Assembly (NCBI GenBank): GCA_028687585.1
Contig: JAQTZV010000024.1
Location: 1 to 64,000 of the forward strand
Length of the DNA: 64,000 nucleotides
DNA from: Desulfuromonadaceae bacterium
GTDB taxonomy: Bacteria; Desulfobacterota; Desulfuromonadia; Geobacterales; Pseudopelobacteraceae
Direction: 5' to 3'
Below the pieces are notes generated by a model. That model was not told the origin of the DNA. It did not search any database and saw only the letters and a program-made list of their open reading frames with translations. Below are positions 17,068 to 26,700 of this stretch, piece by piece (the stretch's first letter is position 1; every line of letters starts with the position of its first letter). The translations under genes were made by a program, and so were the position numbers.

Positions 17068-17257
17068 ACTATTTAGTTTCCGTCCGGAAAGGGTGCTTTT
17101 TCCCCCTGGCGGCGTCAATCTTCGGCTTTGCTTGTGCGGCGTACCGGTGTACGCCTCCGCGCAAATCCTTGATTTCCTTGCCAGGAGAAAAAATCCCCGC
17201 TTTCCAATTCGTAAACCAACAGTTTCTGCCCGGAGTTTCCGGACAGAAACTATTTAT
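17068..17257. repeat. MITE-like element with terminal inverted repeats
   Basis: Ends at 17068-17090 and 17235-17257 are inverted copies (19 of 23 positions, core TTTCCGTCCGGAAA against TTTCTGTCCGGAAA). The middle holds a second palindrome centred on GCGTACCGGTGTACGC (about 17140-17155), flanked by looser inverted sequence (CCTGGCGGCG..., ...CCTTGCCAGG). A hairpin of 8+4 pairs lies at 17221-17251. There is no convincing gene inside. It separates tyrS from prmA and ends 11 bases before the prmA start. The layout fits a non-autonomous miniature transposable element. Confidence 0.65.
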
Positions 17258-17268
17258 TGAGAGTACAC

Positions 17269-18201
17269 ATGACTGATTCCTGGCTTGAAATTGCATGCGA
17301 TGTTCCTGAAGAGCAGTCAGAAGTAGTTGCTGATTTTCTGACCCATTTGACCGGCAACGGTGTCTGCGTTGACAACCTCGATGTCGATGCGTTCTCAACC
17401 AGTGAAATTCCTGATTCAGTGCGGGTCGTCATTAAAGCCTATCTGCCGGCTGATAAAGATTCTGCCCCCCAGATGCAGGAGCTGGAAGTTTTTATGGCCG
17501 CTCTTGCACTTCGTCATCCAACCGCACTTTTTTCCAAACCTGCGCTGAGCGCTGTTAATACAGAAGACTGGAGCAGTAGCTGGAAGGTTCATTTCAAGCC
17601 TCTGCGAGTTGGTAAGCATCTTCTGATTGTGCCTACCTGGGAAGATGCAGTCGTGTTGCCAGGTGACCTGGTCATTCGTATTGACCCCGGGATGGCTTTT
17701 GGTACCGGAGGACATGAAACTACCCGCCTCTGTCTCGAGTTGCTGGAGTCGGTGATGGAAAATAGTCCGCTGCTGACAATACCGTCACTTCTGGACCTTG
17801 GCACCGGTTCGGGTATTCTTGCCATTGCGGCGAATCTGCTGGGCGCCGGGAGAATTCTTGCGCTTGATATCGACCCGGATGCGGTTGAAATCGCGTGCGA
17901 CAATTTAACGTTGAATGACATGTCCGATAGCATTGAATGCGGGACGGTACCGCTTGAATCGCTGGCAGAAAATTTCGATATTATTCTGGCAAATATTTTG
18001 GCGGAAGAACTGGTGCGACTCGCACCGTATCTTATGGAGCGGATGCATCCCGGTGGATCTTTGATTCTCTCCGGGATTCTGGCAGAGAAAGAACCGTTCG
18101 TGCGGCAGGGGTTTGCTTCTCAGCCGCTCCTCACATACATCCGGACTGTTTCTGACGGTGAGTGGGTAGCCATGCTGTATGAGAAGGGTTCCGGAGTATG
18201 A
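17269..18201 (+). CDS. prmA: Ribosomal protein L11 methyltransferase
   Basis: This 310-residue protein matches PrmA, which trimethylates ribosomal protein L11. An N-terminal substrate-recognition domain (to about residue 110) is followed by a Rossmann methyltransferase domain with FGTGGHETTRLCLE, the SAM-binding LLDLGTGSGILAIAA, an ALDIDPDA acidic loop and the catalytic-site NILAEELVRLAP. The ATG at 17269 is preferred to a TTG at 17257 because it gives the usual N-terminus. The ribosome site is weak (GAGAG). The stop overlaps the rsmE start (ATGA). Confidence 0.95.
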   Translation: MTDSWLEIACDVPEEQSEVVADFLTHLTGNGVCVDNLDVDAFSTSEIPDSVRVVIKAYLPADKDSAPQMQELEVFMAALALRHPTALFSKPALSAVNTEDWSSSWKVHFKPLRVGKHLLIVPTWEDAVVLPGDLVIRIDPGMAFGTGGHETTRLCLELLESVMENSPLLTIPSLLDLGTGSGILAIAANLLGAGRILALDIDPDAVEIACDNLTLNDMSDSIECGTVPLESLAENFDIILANILAEELVRLAPYLMERMHPGGSLILSGILAEKEPFVRQGFASQPLLTYIRTVSDGEWVAMLYEKGSGV

Positions 18202-18944
18202 GTGCCCGCCGTTTTATGATAAATTCGCGCACCGTCCGCGATGGATATGCGTCTTTTGATGGTGACATTTATAATCATATGGTTCGAGTGCTCCGCCTTG
18301 GGACTGGTGATGCGGTACAGTTGGCTGACGAAAAGGGTATGGTGTATTACGGCACGATCAATCAGGTCGCAAAGGAGTGGGTTGCGGTGAAGATCACCTC
18401 TTCTGTTCTTGCTTCCGAGAGTGATTCCAATGCCCCACACATTACGATCTGCCAGGCGCTCCCCAAAGGGGACAAAATTGACTTGATTCTGCAGAAGGGT
18501 ACCGAGCTTGGAGCGCATGACTTCTGGCTGTTTGGAGGACGTCGCTCCGTTGCCAAAATCCGTGATGATCAACAGGTTGGCAAGCTGGAGCGCTGGAACA
18601 GAATTACTGCAGAAGCGGCCAGGCAGTGCGGGCGTCCGGACATTCCGGAGGTGACCTGGCTTCCAAGTGCTGTTGAGGCGGCGAGTGACACCGGTCACGA
18701 ACTCCGCCTGATTCTTTGGGAGGGTGAGAAAGACCATTCATTGAAAGATTCCCTTTCTGTCGGCGGAAAACCTTCGTCGGTTATTGTTGCTATCGGACCG
18801 GAAGGGGGGTTCGACCCTCTTGAAGTGCGGCATTTCTCCCAGCACGGTTTTCAGCCGGTTTCACTCGGTACGAGGATACTCAGAACGGAAACGGCAAGTA
18901 TTGCTATTCTTGCAATATTACAGTATACATGGGGCGAAATGTGA
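18198..18944 (+). CDS. rsmE: 16S rRNA m3U1498 methyltransferase
   Basis: This 248-residue SPOUT-fold methyltransferase matches RsmE, which methylates U1498 of 16S rRNA. An N-terminal PUA-like domain (NHMVRVLRLGTGDAVQL) precedes the knotted catalytic domain with ICQALPKGDKIDLILQKGTELG, ITAEAARQCGR, AIGPEGGFDPLE and LGTRILRTETAS. Length is typical. Translation is probably coupled to prmA through the four-base overlap; prmA-rsmE is a common pair of translation-apparatus methylases. Confidence 0.95.
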   Translation: MSARRFMINSRTVRDGYASFDGDIYNHMVRVLRLGTGDAVQLADEKGMVYYGTINQVAKEWVAVKITSSVLASESDSNAPHITICQALPKGDKIDLILQKGTELGAHDFWLFGGRRSVAKIRDDQQVGKLERWNRITAEAARQCGRPDIPEVTWLPSAVEAASDTGHELRLILWEGEKDHSLKDSLSVGGKPSSVIVAIGPEGGFDPLEVRHFSQHGFQPVSLGTRILRTETASIAILAILQYTWGEM

Positions 18945-18993
18945 TTGATGCTTGCCAGTCGGATAAACTGGATACGTGTCTAAGGAGCCGCAG

Positions 18994-19569
18994 ATGAAAT
19001 GTCCAAAATGCGGATTTAACAGCTTTGAATACTATGATAGCTGCAAGAAGTGTTCTAAAGAACTTGTCGGGTACAAGCAGACGTATTCGATACGCCCTCT
19101 GGTTCTTCCGCAGGAAGCTAAAGCTGTTTTGGCAGCACAATTCCGGATAAATGAAAGTTCTACCGAAGAGACACATGCGGCACCTGAAACACATGACGAT
19201 ATTTTTTCTTTTGATCTGCCGGACGCTTCACCCCTTTCATCACATGAGCCCGTTGATGATCCATTCAGCTTTGACGAGCCATCACCCGCGGTACGTCAAG
19301 CAAGCAACGTAGCGTCGGAAGATGACAGTTTTGCGGATCTGCTGGAGTCAACTCCGCACGCGGAGGAATCTTCGTTTGCTGCCCAGGTTTCTGCTGATGA
19401 AAAACCTGCCGCAACTTTGTCGTCCGGATCGGGCGAATTCGGTCTTGAGAGTTTTTCCTGGGACGATACTCCTGCTGCACCAGCCGCTCCCGACACTGCT
19501 GATGCCGTCGAGGATGCGGATGATTTCGACTCGCTTTTCGGGGACATTAAAGAAAAAAGTTCTAAATAA
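18994..19569 (+). CDS. Zinc-ribbon protein with acidic FSFD repeats
   Basis: This 191-residue protein starts with a zinc ribbon (C3-PK-C6 and C18-KK-C21). The rest is a low-complexity acidic tail in which a short motif recurs: DDIFSFDLPD, DDPFSFDEPS, DDSFADLLE, ESFSWDD, DDFDSLFGD. Such aromatic-acidic repeats look like linear docking motifs. The ATG at 18994 follows TAAGGAG and is preferred to the GTG at 18976. Similar short zinc-ribbon proteins are found in Geobacter-type genomes, but no function is known to me. A terminator follows. Confidence 0.7.
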   Translation: MKCPKCGFNSFEYYDSCKKCSKELVGYKQTYSIRPLVLPQEAKAVLAAQFRINESSTEETHAAPETHDDIFSFDLPDASPLSSHEPVDDPFSFDEPSPAVRQASNVASEDDSFADLLESTPHAEESSFAAQVSADEKPAATLSSGSGEFGLESFSWDDTPAAPAAPDTADAVEDADDFDSLFGDIKEKSSK

Positions 19570-19596
19570 CCTGTCGTACTACTTGATTATTTATGG

Positions 19597-19623
19597 AAAG
19601 AGCGGGCTTACCCGCTCTTTTTT
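19597..19623 (+). terminator. Rho-independent terminator
   Basis: A perfect 10-base-pair stem (AAAGAGCGGG / CCCGCTCTTT) with a CTTA loop is followed by more T residues. It ends the prmA-rsmE-zinc-ribbon unit, 20 bases before mutL. Confidence 0.9.
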
Positions 19624-19643
19624 CGTAGAGAGTCGGAGCTTTC

Positions 19644-21467
19644 ATGTCTCAGCGCATCTCAATCCTGCCGGAATCCCTCACGAACAAGATAGCTGCCGGT
19701 GAAGTCGTCGAGCGTCCGGCGTCGGTGATAAAGGAGTTGATTGAAAACTCTCTTGATGCCGGCGCAACTGAAATATCTGTTGCAATTACCGCTGGGGGCA
19801 GACGGAAAATATGCGTTACTGATAATGGGCATGGTATGTCACGCGAAGATGCGCTGCTTTCACTTGAGCGACACGCCACCAGTAAAATCAGGGTGGATAG
19901 CGATTTAGAGAATATTCTGACCCTCGGTTTTCGCGGTGAAGCGCTCCCTTCGATTGCCTCGGTTTCCCGCTTTTCGCTGACAACCCGCGAAGCCGAATCC
20001 CTGGAAGGCACCGAAATTATTATTGAAGGGGGGCGGGTGCGTGATGTTCGGGCCTGCGGCATGCCTACGGGTACGGTAATTTGTGTTGAACAGATCTTTT
20101 TTAATCTTCCCGCCCGTCTTAAGTTTATGAAGAGTGCTGAAACCGAAACCGGTCACGTTGGTGACGTCGTTGCCCGGATGGCCGTGTCACGCCCCGATGT
20201 TGCGTTTTCCTGTACGAGTGATGACCGTGAATTGCTGCGACTGCAGCCGAGCGATCTTCAGCGTCGCCTTGCCCAGGTTGTCGGCCGGGAGAGTTCGAGG
20301 AACCTGTACCCCGTCACGGGGGGAGATGAGTACACAGCAATTTCCGGATTTATTTCTGCCCCGGCGCTGGTGCGCTCCGGAACACAGTCAATCTATACCT
20401 ACATTAATGGCCGATTCATCCGCGATAAGGTCGTGCAGCACGCCGTCATGCAGGCGTATCGGGGAGTGATTGACCGGGGCCGCTATCCCGTTGTGGCACT
20501 CTTTATTGAGCTTCCACCGGGGGAAGTGGATGTCAATGTTCACCCTACCAAACATGAAGTTCGCTTCAGGCGGCAATCCGCCGTGCATGACGCAATACAG
20601 GCAGCCATTGCGGAGGTGTTGCGGCGCTCGCCATGGTTGCCGCCTCCGCCCGCTGTGATTGCTGCTGCACAGGAATCGACCGGGCAGGCATACCGTGAGC
20701 GGATTGCGGCAGCAGCGCAGGCATCTTTGGCAATGCCGCCGCAAAGAGGCCCCGAAATTCTGTATTCAGCGGGTAATAGCGTACTGCCTGTTGCATCGAC
20801 CGGCAACACATCACCCAACAACGCGACTGTCAGGGAGCCGGATACGCCCTTTCAGCCGGAACCGCCACAACAACAGGCAACGGGGTATTTTTCGTCACTT
20901 GCCGTTATCGGGCAATTTCACAGCGAATATATCCTCTGCCAGGCTGATGCAGAACTGGTGATCATAGACCAGCATGCCGCCAGTGAACGGGTTGCCTACC
21001 AACGGCTTAAACAGCAGTGTCACTCCGGAAGTATTGAGTCACAACGTCTGTTGTTTCCCGAAACGGTGGAGCTGTCGTTCAGCGAGGTGGCAGTGGCTGT
21101 CAGGTTCCGTGATGATCTGGCGAACATCGGATTTGAACTGGAGCCGTTTGGCGGCACCACGATTATGGTTTCAGCGGCTCCTCGCATTGTTGCCAGAAAA
21201 AATCCGACACTTCTGATCCGGGATATACTTGCTGATCTTGAGCGCTTCGGTACCAGCGCCGCGTTTACTGAAGCGCAGGATAGCCTCCTTTCCCGTATTG
21301 CCTGCCACTCGGTTATTCGTGGTGTGCATCTGCTTGACAATCGGCAGATCAAGGAGCTGCTGCAGCAGATGGATCAAACCGACTTCGCCGCCAGCTGTCC
21401 GCATGGCCGTCCGGTTTCGCATGTGGTGACGCTGGCGGAATTGCAGAAAATTTTTAAACGGACATGA
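19644..21467 (+). CDS. mutL: DNA mismatch repair protein MutL
   Basis: This 607-residue protein is MutL. The GHKL ATPase domain shows IAAGEVVERPASVIKELIENS, VTDNGHGM, HATSKI and TLGFRGEALPSIASV. A proline-rich linker (about 340-430) leads to the C-terminal dimerisation/endonuclease domain with DQHAASERVAYQ, ACHSVIRG, SCPHGRPVSH and the final FKR. The endonuclease motif DQHA(x)2E(x)4E appears with Gln in place of the last Glu. An intact Cys/His metal motif still suggests a nicking MutL. In many bacteria mutL is directly followed by miaA; here 9.3 kb of accessory genes intervene. Confidence 0.96.
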   Translation: MSQRISILPESLTNKIAAGEVVERPASVIKELIENSLDAGATEISVAITAGGRRKICVTDNGHGMSREDALLSLERHATSKIRVDSDLENILTLGFRGEALPSIASVSRFSLTTREAESLEGTEIIIEGGRVRDVRACGMPTGTVICVEQIFFNLPARLKFMKSAETETGHVGDVVARMAVSRPDVAFSCTSDDRELLRLQPSDLQRRLAQVVGRESSRNLYPVTGGDEYTAISGFISAPALVRSGTQSIYTYINGRFIRDKVVQHAVMQAYRGVIDRGRYPVVALFIELPPGEVDVNVHPTKHEVRFRRQSAVHDAIQAAIAEVLRRSPWLPPPPAVIAAAQESTGQAYRERIAAAAQASLAMPPQRGPEILYSAGNSVLPVASTGNTSPNNATVREPDTPFQPEPPQQQATGYFSSLAVIGQFHSEYILCQADAELVIIDQHAASERVAYQRLKQQCHSGSIESQRLLFPETVELSFSEVAVAVRFRDDLANIGFELEPFGGTTIMVSAAPRIVARKNPTLLIRDILADLERFGTSAAFTEAQDSLLSRIACHSVIRGVHLLDNRQIKELLQQMDQTDFAASCPHGRPVSHVVTLAELQKIFKRT

Positions 21468-21526
21468 CATGTAAATTCTATTTTTCTTTCAACGACACGG
21501 CGTGACAGTAATCGACCCTCACCTTA

Positions 21527-21592
21527 ATTCCCAAATATCAGGTGTTATATTCCCAATTGGCCGTTGACTAATTCCCAATTGGACGGTATCCT
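21527..21592 (+). promoter_or_regulatory. Promoter with three phased ATTCCCAA repeats
   Basis: ATTCCCAA occurs at 21527, 21549 and 21571, exactly 22 bases (two helical turns) apart; the last two extend to ATTCCCAATTGG, which contains the palindrome CCAATTGG. A promoter TTGACT (21564-21569), 17-base spacer, TATCCT (21587-21592) overlaps the third copy, which lies inside the spacer. The ATG of the ATPase gene is only six bases after the -10 box and has no ribosome site. I infer repressor or autoregulator binding and a leaderless mRNA. Confidence 0.6.
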
Positions 21593-21598
21593 GCCGCT

Positions 21599-22846
21599 AT
21601 GAACAACAATGAAAAACTATACCCCCGACAAATAACCGCCAAAGTTGAGGACGCTCTGCTTGATACCCCGGTAGTGTTTATCTGCGGTCCGCGTCAATCT
21701 GGCAAGACAACGTTGGTGCGCCAGTTCACCAACGAGAAGCGTCCCTATCTTACACTGGACGATCAGACTACATTGCTGGCTGCACGGCATGACCCGGTCG
21801 GCTTAATCCGAAGCTTCCCCAACGCAGTAATTGACGAAGTTCAGCGTGCACCAGAACTGTTACTGGCCATCAAACGGGCCGTCGACGAAGGGCGGCGACC
21901 TGGCCGGTTTCTCCTGACCGGTTCTGCCAACATCATGGTGCTACCATCCGTGGCCGATTCTCTTGCCGGTCGCATGGAGATCCTCCCACTGTTGCCGCTC
22001 GCACAGAGTGAAATAGAGGGTTGCCGGACAAACTGTCTTGATGCGCTGTTCTGCGGTGACATCCCGCGCATATCATCTGATGGATCGGGAGTAACATTGC
22101 ACCAAAGGGTTCTGGCCGGCGGATATCCTGAAGTCCTTACACGCCCCACCGCCCGGCGGCGCACGGCCTGGGGCAAGCACTACGTAGATGCTCTGATTCA
22201 GCGGGATGTTCGCGATATTGCCGCAATCGACAAAGTTGAACATCTCCCCCGTCTGTTACGCTGTATATCTCAAGTTGCCGGACAACTTTGTAACTACAGC
22301 CAACTGGGCGGGCAGATTGGTATGGACCACAAGACCACACAAAAATACCTGGCTGTTTTTGAACAGATGTATTTGCTGAAACGCCTGGAAGTCTGGTCTG
22401 GCAATCACCTGAACAGGCTTGTCAAAGCACCGAAAGTACAGTTTCTGGATTCCGGCCTTCTTTCGATTCTGTTGAATCTTTCCGAAATAATACTGCCACA
22501 GGATGGAAAAGTTTTCGGCAGAGTACTGGAGACATTTGTTTACGGTGAAATTCTCAAACAGATTGCTTGGGCCGAGGGTGATTATCGGCTTATGTACTAC
22601 CGGGACAAGGACAAATATGAGGTTGATTTTGTTCTGGAGAATCAGGCTGGAACGCTAATCGGAATTGAGCTCAAGGCAGCCGCCTCTGTGTCGAAAAGTG
22701 ACTTGTCTGGTCTCAGACGTTTTCGCCAGGTTGCCAGAGAGGCTTTCCAATTGGGTATAGTGATGTATGACGGCACCGAGACCCTTCCGCTGGGGGATGG
22801 CTTCTGGGCGGTTCCGATTGGGATTTTGTGGGGAGTGAAGGGTTAG
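21599..22846 (+). CDS. AAA ATPase with DUF4143 domain (second copy)
   Basis: This 415-residue AAA_14/DUF4143 protein has Walker A GPRQSGKTT near residue 30, Walker B NAVIDEVQRAPELL, sensor LLTGSANIM, a helical mid-part, and a C-terminal YEVDFVLE...GIELKAAA block like a restriction-nuclease core. It is only distantly similar to the copy at 4681. Members of this family are often found in mobile or defence regions; their biochemical role is unclear. The start at 21599 has no ribosome site but sits right behind a good promoter. It opens the accessory island between mutL and miaA. Confidence 0.85.
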   Translation: MNNNEKLYPRQITAKVEDALLDTPVVFICGPRQSGKTTLVRQFTNEKRPYLTLDDQTTLLAARHDPVGLIRSFPNAVIDEVQRAPELLLAIKRAVDEGRRPGRFLLTGSANIMVLPSVADSLAGRMEILPLLPLAQSEIEGCRTNCLDALFCGDIPRISSDGSGVTLHQRVLAGGYPEVLTRPTARRRTAWGKHYVDALIQRDVRDIAAIDKVEHLPRLLRCISQVAGQLCNYSQLGGQIGMDHKTTQKYLAVFEQMYLLKRLEVWSGNHLNRLVKAPKVQFLDSGLLSILLNLSEIILPQDGKVFGRVLETFVYGEILKQIAWAEGDYRLMYYRDKDKYEVDFVLENQAGTLIGIELKAAASVSKSDLSGLRRFRQVAREAFQLGIVMYDGTETLPLGDGFWAVPIGILWGVKG

Positions 22847-22848
22847 TT

Positions 22849-23643
22849 ATGGCAATCCCTAAAACCATTTACAAATACGAAAGTATCAACACCTACAGTC
22901 TGAAGAATTTGAAGGCTCAGGTATTTTATATGGCTCCTCCGCTCAGTTTTAATGATCCTTATGACTGTGCCTTAAGCACTGTCATGAAAGAAATTTCCGA
23001 TTCTGACCTTAAGAGACTGGTTTCGCATTACGTAGATCGCGAAGACGTGCCGGATTCTGCAAAAAAACAGTTCCTTTCCCTTAGTAAAGATGAATTGAAG
23101 GCAATGTTTTTTCGGGCAAGTAAATCAGCACTTGAACAGGAATTTTTAGAGCTTCGCGGGGTGTCATGCTTTTCAGAAAAAAAAGATAACCTATTGATGT
23201 GGGCACATTATGGAGGGTGTTATCGCGGATTCTGCTTGGAGTTCAGAACGGTCTCCGAGTTGTTCAATAAATTGAGAAAAGTCCATTACAGTGCGAACAT
23301 TCCGCGTATAAATATAGCCTCATGCTTAATAGAAAAGGACTTTGACCAGATAACTAAACTCTATTGCACCAAGTCCATAAACTGGAAATATGAGAAAGAA
23401 TGGCGATTTATTCACCTGAAGGCAGGTACTTCGTATGTATACCCGGCAGAAGCATTGAAGGCCATTTATTTTGGACCGAATATTGATGAACATATTATGG
23501 AGATTATCTGTCTCATAATCCAAGGTCAGAACCCCGAGGTTGAATTTTGGCGCGGTAAGCTGAGTAAGTCTGAATTTAAAGTAGAATTTGAGCAGGTGAA
23601 CTACATCCCCCATATCATTGCTAAAGGGATCGGATTGATATAG
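22849..23643 (+). CDS. DUF2971 protein
   Basis: This 264-residue protein matches DUF2971. Typical marks are the opening KTIYKYESINTYSLKNLK, FNDPYDC, SCFSEKKDNLLMWAHYGGCYRGFCLEF and WKYEKEWRFI. The family is widespread near phage-defence and mobile genes; its activity is unknown to me. A frame open from a GTG at 22828 exists, but the ATG at 22849 follows GAAGGG and is used. It begins 2 bases after the ATPase stop, so it probably shares that transcript. Its AT content is higher than that of the ATPase, hinting at a different origin. Confidence 0.8.
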   Translation: MAIPKTIYKYESINTYSLKNLKAQVFYMAPPLSFNDPYDCALSTVMKEISDSDLKRLVSHYVDREDVPDSAKKQFLSLSKDELKAMFFRASKSALEQEFLELRGVSCFSEKKDNLLMWAHYGGCYRGFCLEFRTVSELFNKLRKVHYSANIPRINIASCLIEKDFDQITKLYCTKSINWKYEKEWRFIHLKAGTSYVYPAEALKAIYFGPNIDEHIMEIICLIIQGQNPEVEFWRGKLSKSEFKVEFEQVNYIPHIIAKGIGLI

Positions 23644-23738
23644 TTTGGAGCATTGATAAACTGAGAAAAATGTTGGTATCTAAAAGCCAAGGTCAAGCCC
23701 GACAGACTCACCTCGCAACCCGAAGGAACCCACACAAC

Positions 23739-26700
23739 ATGCCAACACTCAATACCCTGCTGACCAGTTTCCGCACTGCCGCTGTCACCGAGCGCGAGAA
23801 AGGCACCTATTTTGAGGAGCTGATCTGCACATACCTGCGCAACGAGGCCATCTACCGCGATTTGTACAGTGATGTCTGGACGTATGCCGACTGGGCAACC
23901 CTGCAAGGATTGGACGGGCGCGATGCAGGTATTGATCTGGTTGCCAGAACCAGCGGCACGGGCGAGTTTCATGCCATTCAGTGCAAGTTTTACGCGGAAG
24001 ATTACCGCATCCAAAAGAGCGACATAGACAGCTTTTTTACGGCCTCCGGCAAAACGCACTTCACCTACCGCATTATTATCACCACCACCATTCACTGGAG
24101 CGAGCACGCTGAAGATGCCCTGTGCAACCAGCAGCCGCCGGTCAGCAAGATAGACCTGCATGACCTGGAAAACAGCCAGATCGACTGGAGCCAGTACCAG
24201 CCAGCAAGCCCGCCGGTACTTAAAGCCAAAAAGCAACTGCGTCCGCATCAGACAAGTGCTCTGGCCGCAGTCAAAAACGGTCTGACACAAGCTGACCGGG
24301 GAAAGCTCATCATGGCGTGCGGCACCGGCAAGACTTTCACCAGCCTGAAGGTTGCCGAAAACCTGGCCGGGGCGGGCAAGCGCGTGCTGTTTCTGGTCCC
24401 CAGTCTTTCCCTGTTGTCGCAATCGCTCACTGAATGGACCCAGGAAAGCGAAACCCCGCTCCACAGCTTTGCCGTCTGTTCGGACAGCGACGTCGGCAAA
24501 AAGCGCAAGAAGGATGACGACACGGTTCAGACTTTCACCCACGAATTACGCTACCCCGCAACTACTCAACCGGCCCGACTGGCAGCGGAAATGCTCAAAC
24601 GCCATGATCCGCTGCATATGAGCGTGGTCTTTAGCACCTATCACTCCATTGACGTCATCAACCGTGCCCAGAAAGAGCATGGCTTGGCCGATTTTGACCT
24701 GATTGTCTGCGACGAGGCTCACCGCACCACCGGCGCGACCTTTGACAACGAAAAAGAAAGCACCTTTATCAAAGTCCATGACGCAGCTTTCATCCGTGCC
24801 GCCAAACGTATGTACATGACGGCTACGCCACGCATTTACGGCAATCATGCCAAGGCCAGCGCCGAAAAGGACAATGTGGCGCTCTGTTCGATGGATGACG
24901 AAAGCCTGTATGGCAAAGAGCTGCATGTCATAACCTTCTCGCAAGCCGTTAAGCTGGGCCTGCTGGTCGATTACAAGGTTATCGTGCTGGCGATTGAAGC
25001 AAAGCACGTCAGCGACCGAATTCAAAATTTGCTGAAGGATGGAAATAACCAGCTCAGAGTGGACGATGCCGCCAAAATCGTCGGTTGCTGGAAGGCGCTT
25101 TCCAAACATGGTCTGACTAACGATCTTGTGGGAGACAACGCCGCCATGAAGCGTGCTGTGGCGTTTTGTCAGGTTATTGAGGTTTCCAAGGGCGCCAAAA
25201 CCCACAAGGTCAGCTCCAAGCTGATAGCAGGCATGTTTCAGAAAGTGGTTGAGGCATATCAGGAGGCGGAAAAAGATTTATCCGCTAGCCTGGCCTGCGA
25301 AGCCTCTCACGTCGATGGCAGCATGAACGCCGGCGAGAAGGAAGAAAAACTTGACTGGCTGAAGGCCGAGCCTCCGGAGGATACCTGCCGAATCTTGAGC
25401 AACGTGCGTTGTCTTTCGGAAGGAGTGGATGTTCCTGCCCTTGATGCCGTGCTGTTTCTGACTCCCCGCAATTCCCAGGTTGACGTGGTGCAATCCGTTG
25501 GACGGGTAATGCGTAATGCGCCGGGCAAAAAACGCGGTTACGTCATCTTGCCGGTGGTCATTCCGTCCCTTACGGAGGCACATATTGCCCTGAATGACAA
25601 CAAAACCTATGCGGTTGTCTGGCAGGTGCTACAGGCGCTCCGCTCGCACGACGACCGCTTTGACGCGATGGTGAACAAGGTCGATTTGATCGGCAAGGAC
25701 ACCACCAAGATGGAAGTCATCGCCATCACCGACAAAATCAGCAAGAAACAGGAAAAGGGTAAAGGAACCAAAAACGGCGAGGCTGGTAAAGGCAGTTTTG
25801 TTATTGGTGAAAAGGTCACACGTCCCGGCAAGGAAGATCAGTTCGACCTGCAATTTGAAATCGGTGAAATAGAAAGAGGCATCTACGCCAAACTGGTGCA
25901 AAAATGCGGCAACCGTCACCACTGGGAAGAGTGGGCCAACGACATCGCCAAGATCGCCCGCACCCACATCGACCGCATCACCGGCATTCTGGAAAACGAA
26001 GCCAACGTCAAGGAGCGTGAGGCTTTTAAGGCATTCGTGCATGAGCTGCGCGACGACCTGAACGACAGTATCTCTGAGGGCGAGATCATCGAAATGCTCG
26101 CCCAGCACCTCATCACCAAGCCGGTATTCGACGCCCTGTTTGAAGGGTACAGTTTTGCCAAGCACAACCCCATGTCACAGGCGATGCAGGATGTATTGGA
26201 TGTGCTGCAAGAGCATCACCTGAACAAGGAAGCGGACACTCTGCAAACCTTCTACGACAGCGTGAAAGAGCGAGCCAAAGACATTAACAACGCTGAAGGC
26301 AAGCAGAAGATTATTGTCGAGCTGTACGATAAATTCTTCCGCAACGCCTTCCCAAAAATGACCGAACGGTTGGGCATTGTCTATACGCCTGTTGAGGTGG
26401 TGGACTTCATCATTCACAGTGTCAATCACATTCTGCAAACCGAGTTCGGCCTGACACTGGGCAGTAAGGGGGTTCATATCATCGATCCCTTTACCGGCAC
26501 CGGCACGTTCATTACCCGTCTGCTGCAAAGCGGGCTGATAACTCCCGAGCAGTTGCCCCACAAATATAATAATGAAATCCACGCCAACGAGATCGTCCTG
26601 CTGGCCTACTACATCGCGGCCATCAATATCGAAGCGGTATATCACAGCATAGTCGGCGGTGAGTACCAACCGTTTGAGGGGATCTGTCTCACCGACACTT

